Assembly (NCBI GenBank): GCA_023700825.1
Contig: JAMPYE010000299.1
Span: 1-5,905 of the forward strand
Source: Thermoanaerobaculia bacterium
Lineage (GTDB): Bacteria; Acidobacteriota; Thermoanaerobaculia; Gp7-AA8
Length of the DNA: 5,905 nucleotides
Direction: 5' to 3'
Each line of letters opens with the position of its first letter. Within the stretch, counting starts at the first letter, position 1. Shown here piece after piece: positions 5,721 to 5,905 of this stretch. A program made the position numbers and the translations under genes. The notes below the pieces were generated by a model, which worked only from the letters and a program-made list of their open reading frames with translations, was not told the DNA's origin and ran no database searches.

Positions 5721-5764
5721 AAACTATACTTTAGCGCTTCCTAAAGTACAGAATCGAGGCCTGA
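5711..5764 (+). repeat. 54-base REP-like imperfect palindrome with two perfect stems
   Basis: TCAGGCCTCGA (5711-5721) pairs perfectly with TCGAGGCCTGA (5754-5764). After a symmetric 5 x 5 internal loop (5722-5726 and 5749-5753), TACTTTAG (5727-5734) pairs perfectly with CTAAAGTA (5741-5748) around the loop CGCTTC. The 5' arm is preceded by CGGGG, but the 3' arm is followed by TACG rather than a matching CCCC, so the symmetry stops abruptly at 5764. It looks like a REP-type extragenic palindrome or a structured end of the IS110 element. It is not a terminator, because no T-run follows. Confidence 0.8.
5725..5730 (+). promoter_or_regulatory. Weak candidate -10 box reading towards the transposase
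   Basis: TATACT on the plus strand sits in the 5' side of the long hairpin, with no recognisable -35 box 16-18 bases upstream (ACTTCG at 17). It could start a transcript of about 90 bases before the transposase ATG. In IS110 elements a stronger promoter is often formed only when the ends join in the circle, so a weak solo promoter would not be surprising. Confidence 0.25.
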
Positions 5765-5785
5765 TACGCATATGGGCATACCTAA

Positions 5786-5807
5786 CGCGAAGGCTGGTAC
5801 CTTCGCG
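5786..5807 (+). promoter_or_regulatory. 8-bp hairpin immediately before the transposase ribosome binding site
   Basis: CGCGAAGG (5786-5793) and CCTTCGCG (5800-5807) are perfectly complementary, with the loop CTGGTA. Only four bases separate the stem from AAGGAGGTG. In RNA this stem could affect ribosome access, shield the gene from outside transcripts, or form part of a bridge RNA. The structure is seen directly; the role is inferred. Confidence 0.6.
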
Positions 5808-5811
5808 GATC

Positions 5812-5820
5812 AAGGAGGTG
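5812..5820 (+). promoter_or_regulatory. Full-length Shine-Dalgarno sequence of the IS110 transposase
   Basis: AAGGAGGTG is a nine-base match to the anti-Shine-Dalgarno end of 16S rRNA, with 6 bases between AAGGAGG and the ATG at 5825. It fixes the transposase start. Such a strong site is unusual for a transposase, whose expression is usually kept low, and suggests control by the preceding structure. Confidence 0.85.
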
Positions 5821-5824
5821 CCCG

Positions 5825-5905
5825 ATGCACGAATCACCACTCTACGCAGCGATTGATCTCCACTCGAACAACAGCTTCCTGACGATTCTGGACGCTTCAG
5901 ACCAC
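5825..5905 (+). CDS. IS110-family (DEDD) transposase, N-terminal 27 residues, cut by the window end
   Basis: The visible residues MHESPLYAAIDLHSNNSFLT and ILDASDH match the start of the RuvC-like DEDD domain of IS110 transposases, in which the first catalytic Asp lies in the motif AIDLHSNN (Asp11 here). These enzymes are DEDD/serine recombinases that move DNA through a circular intermediate and are guided by a bridge (seek) RNA from a noncoding end of the element. The remaining Asp/Glu residues and the Tnp20 domain with the catalytic Ser lie outside the window, so activity cannot be judged. The subgroup (IS110 or IS1111 type) is also undecided. Composition (about 53% GC over 5821-5880) is lower than in the core genes to the left, consistent with transfer. 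Confidence 0.85.
   Translation, partial: MHESPLYAAIDLHSNNSFLTILDASDH

Larger units (their letters stand above)
5679..5905 (+). mobile_element. IS110-family insertion sequence, left part only; left boundary not determined
   Basis: The start of an IS110-type transposase with its own strong ribosome site and a structured leader marks the left part of an insertion sequence that continues beyond the window. IS110 elements lack clear terminal inverted repeats and make little or no target duplication, so the left boundary cannot be read from one copy. It could be near 5765, where the palindrome symmetry stops, or further left if the palindrome belongs to the element. The region lies between the divergent toxin-antitoxin promoter and the window end. 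Confidence 0.6.

Noticed and set aside
5653..5856. Open frame of 67 codons on the plus strand across the repeats and the transposase start.
   Set aside because: It crosses the palindrome and tandem repeat and overlaps the IS110 start out of frame. No ribosome site or recognisable domain.

Overview
The window comes from a high-GC Gram-negative bacterium, probably from a poorly cultured lineage. The Gram-negative assignment rests on a lipoprotein carrying a TonB C-terminal domain. Hand counts of 60-base samples in the pheT part (661-720 and 1681-1740) give 67-72% GC. The compact PheT without a tRNA-binding domain and the small TonB-domain lipoprotein would fit Acidobacteriota or a related phylum. 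That placement is a weak inference from memory; no marker gene here settles it.

Layout. Every gene except the last one lies on the minus strand, so transcription runs from right to left. At the far left (1-83) is a structured stretch whose minus strand resembles the 5' part of 6S RNA. To its right are a ZapB-like coiled-coil gene (84-464) and pheT, the phenylalanyl-tRNA synthetase beta subunit (500-2524). pheT, zap-type division genes and ssrS are known neighbours in many bacteria, so 1-2524 looks like a conserved core block. Unusually, pheS is not next to pheT. The genes beyond pheT are a short TonB C-terminal-domain lipoprotein (2703-3092) and a 12-helix MFS transporter of unknown substrate (3278-4501). 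pheT and the MFS gene both have a TAnnnT-type -10 element only 8-9 bases before the start codon and no Shine-Dalgarno sequence, which suggests leaderless or nearly leaderless mRNAs.

The right third is accessory DNA with visibly lower GC (53-60% in 60-base samples). It holds a complete Xre/MbcA/ParS antitoxin - RES toxin operon (5556 down to 4595). Its near-consensus sigma70 promoter (TTGACA-N17-TATACT) has the -10 box embedded in a set of inverted TGGCAG half-sites, a likely autoregulatory operator. The toxin start overlaps the antitoxin stop by one base (TAGTG).

On the opposite strand, 5677-5824 is a densely structured leader: a 21-bp tandem duplication, a 54-base hairpin with 11-bp and 8-bp perfect stems, and a second 8-bp hairpin just before a 9-base Shine-Dalgarno sequence. 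It leads into the first 27 codons of an IS110-family (DEDD) transposase cut off by the window end. IS110 elements use a structured bridge RNA and often target palindromic repeats, so this leader is the most interesting part of the window. It may be part of the bridge RNA, or a REP-like palindrome that the element inserted into.
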